The translations under genes were made by a program, and so were the position numbers. This document shows, piece by piece, positions 5,890 through 6,491 of a stretch of DNA of 6,491 nt. The stretch covers positions 1 through 6,491 of the forward strand of contig DAOWNU010000112.1 in NCBI GenBank assembly GCA_030642425.1, written 5' to 3'. How positions within the stretch are numbered: the first letter of the stretch is position 1; every line of letters begins with the position of its first letter. The notes below the pieces were generated by a model that was given only the letters and a program-made list of their open reading frames with translations, did not search any database and was not told where the DNA came from. Source of the stretch: a bacterium (lineage in GTDB: Bacteria; UBP14; UBA6098).

Positions 5890-5964
5890 CCGATGGTTGA
5901 CCCGTCCGCGAATTAACGCCATCCGTTTTTTCTACGACGGGCGACCCACCGGGTCGCCCCTACG
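5878..5964. repeat. Composite REP-like palindromic element, 87 bp
   Basis: The ends are inverted: CGTAGGGG (5878-5885) and CCCCTACG (5957-5964). Each half holds its own 9-bp perfect palindrome with a 3-base loop: GGGTCAACC/GGTTGACCC (5883-5891/5895-5903) and GGGCGACCC/GGGTCGCCC (5939-5947/5951-5959). The two halves are related but differ. Such GTAGGGG-ended palindromes resemble the dispersed REP/BIME-type elements seen in many environmental genomes (from memory, not searched). It lies between the flavoprotein gene and malic enzyme and could act as a transcript-stabilising or attenuating structure. Confidence 0.65.
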
Positions 5965-5970
5965 GTTTCC

Positions 5971-6012
5971 ATTTTACATTGCTAATTTTGCATTGCTAAT
6001 TCTACATTGCTA
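5971..6012. repeat. Three tandem 14-bp direct repeats at the flavoprotein stop codon
   Basis: Units at 5971-5984, 5985-5998 and 5999-6012 share ATT(T/C)T(A/G)CATTGCTA. On the minus strand each begins TAGCAATG. The TAG of the first unit (6010-6012) is the stop codon of the flavoprotein gene. Because 14 is not a multiple of 3, the three TAGs fall in all three reading frames. Confidence 0.8.
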
Positions 6013-6491
6013 TATGAGTGTTCCTTCGTAGTGCGCGGTCAATTGCTTAGCCTTCACGTGATCCGGAATATAATCCGGTAGAATCATCGGGGAAACCTTT
6101 TTCCTATCGATCCCAAATTCTTCGGCTTCCTTATTGTAAGCGACAACGTGATCAAGATTCATCTTCCCGAAATCGACGCCTGCCGCCGCCCGCTCTGCGG
6201 CGGAAATACCCGCCCTTCGCCCGAATACGATAATATCGAGCTGCGAATTGCCCATCAGCCTGTTTCTGCCGTGGACCCCGCCGGAAACCTCGCCGGCCAT
6301 ATATAATCCGGGAATCGTCGTCTCGGGTTTCTCGTTTATTTCGATCCCGCCGTTCTGGTAGTGCAGAGTCGGATAGACGAGTATCGGATATTTGCGGGTG
6401 TCGGTATTTAATCGAGGGAATTGGCTGAGCATCGGGGGCCGGTTTTTTTCGTATGGTCCCGCGTCCCCCCATTTCTCCGTCCATCGGGGAT
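6010..6491 (-). CDS. Fumarate reductase/succinate dehydrogenase-type flavoprotein, C-terminal part (start outside window)
   Basis: The frame is open from the window edge (first full codon at 6489), and 159 residues are visible. It belongs to the FAD-dependent fumarate reductase/succinate dehydrogenase flavoprotein family, which interconverts fumarate and succinate. The FAD and substrate region YPTLHYQNGGIEIN (39-52), TTIPGLYMAGEVSGGVHG (57-74), NRLMGNSQ (76-83) and FGRRAG (89-94) matches the family. H43 and R77 correspond to the substrate-binding His and the catalytic Arg of the HxxxGG and HGxNRLxxN motifs. Only ~65 residues follow FGRRAG, shorter than the helical C-terminal domain of classical SdhA/FrdA, so it resembles the flavocytochrome-c or thiol:fumarate reductase-like branch. 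It stops at the TAG of a 14-bp repeat. Malic enzyme follows on the same strand, consistent with C4-dicarboxylate metabolism. The exact subfamily and partner subunits cannot be seen. Confidence 0.92.
   Translation of the reverse strand, partial: PRWTEKWGDAGPYEKNRPPMLSQFPRLNTDTRKYPILVYPTLHYQNGGIEINEKPETTIPGLYMAGEVSGGVHGRNRLMGNSQLDIIVFGRRAGISAAERAAAGVDFGKMNLDHVVAYNKEAEEFGIDRKKVSPMILPDYIPDHVKAKQLTAHYEGTLI

Overview
The window is a chromosome-like segment from a bacterium with GC-rich core genes (spot counts of 60-base lines give about 63% G+C in the urocanase). It is interrupted by an AT-rich block (about 35% G+C in the large unknown gene). The core genes are a urocanate hydratase, an NAD(P) malic enzyme and a flavocytochrome-c/fumarate-reductase type flavoprotein. 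Together with REP-like 'GTAGGGG...CCCCTAC' palindromes between genes, they suggest an environmental, probably uncultured, anaerobic or facultative bacterium. I cannot name the phylum from the sequence.

Layout: (i) 2-1396 (+), the C-terminal five-sixths of urocanate hydratase (hutU), cut by the window edge. (ii) 1406-3403 (+), a 665-residue AT-rich gene that starts 9 bases after hutU. It has a degenerate cold-shock/OB-like N-terminus, a candidate PD-(D/E)XK nuclease core and an eight-cysteine C-terminal module. (iii) 3468-3842 (+), a small basic helix-turn-helix protein. (iv) 3843-4382, a gene-free stretch holding a degenerate 21-bp tandem repeat array, several imperfect palindromes and a probable bidirectional terminator. 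(v) 4383-5837 (-), malic enzyme. (vi) 5838-6009, an intergenic region with a composite palindromic element and three 14-bp direct repeats. (vii) 6010-window end (-), the C-terminal part of a fumarate reductase/succinate dehydrogenase-type flavoprotein.

The core genes fit ordinary central metabolism. HutU belongs to histidine degradation. The flavoprotein and malic enzyme lie in the same direction and both act on C4-dicarboxylates (fumarate/succinate, malate/pyruvate). The two sides converge on the repeat and terminator region. The accessory pair in the middle (putative nuclease plus HTH protein) differs in base composition and looks like a horizontally acquired cassette placed at the tail of the hut transcription unit. 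Its defence, toxin-antitoxin or repair role is inference only. It and the phased 21-bp array beside it are the parts most worth a second look.
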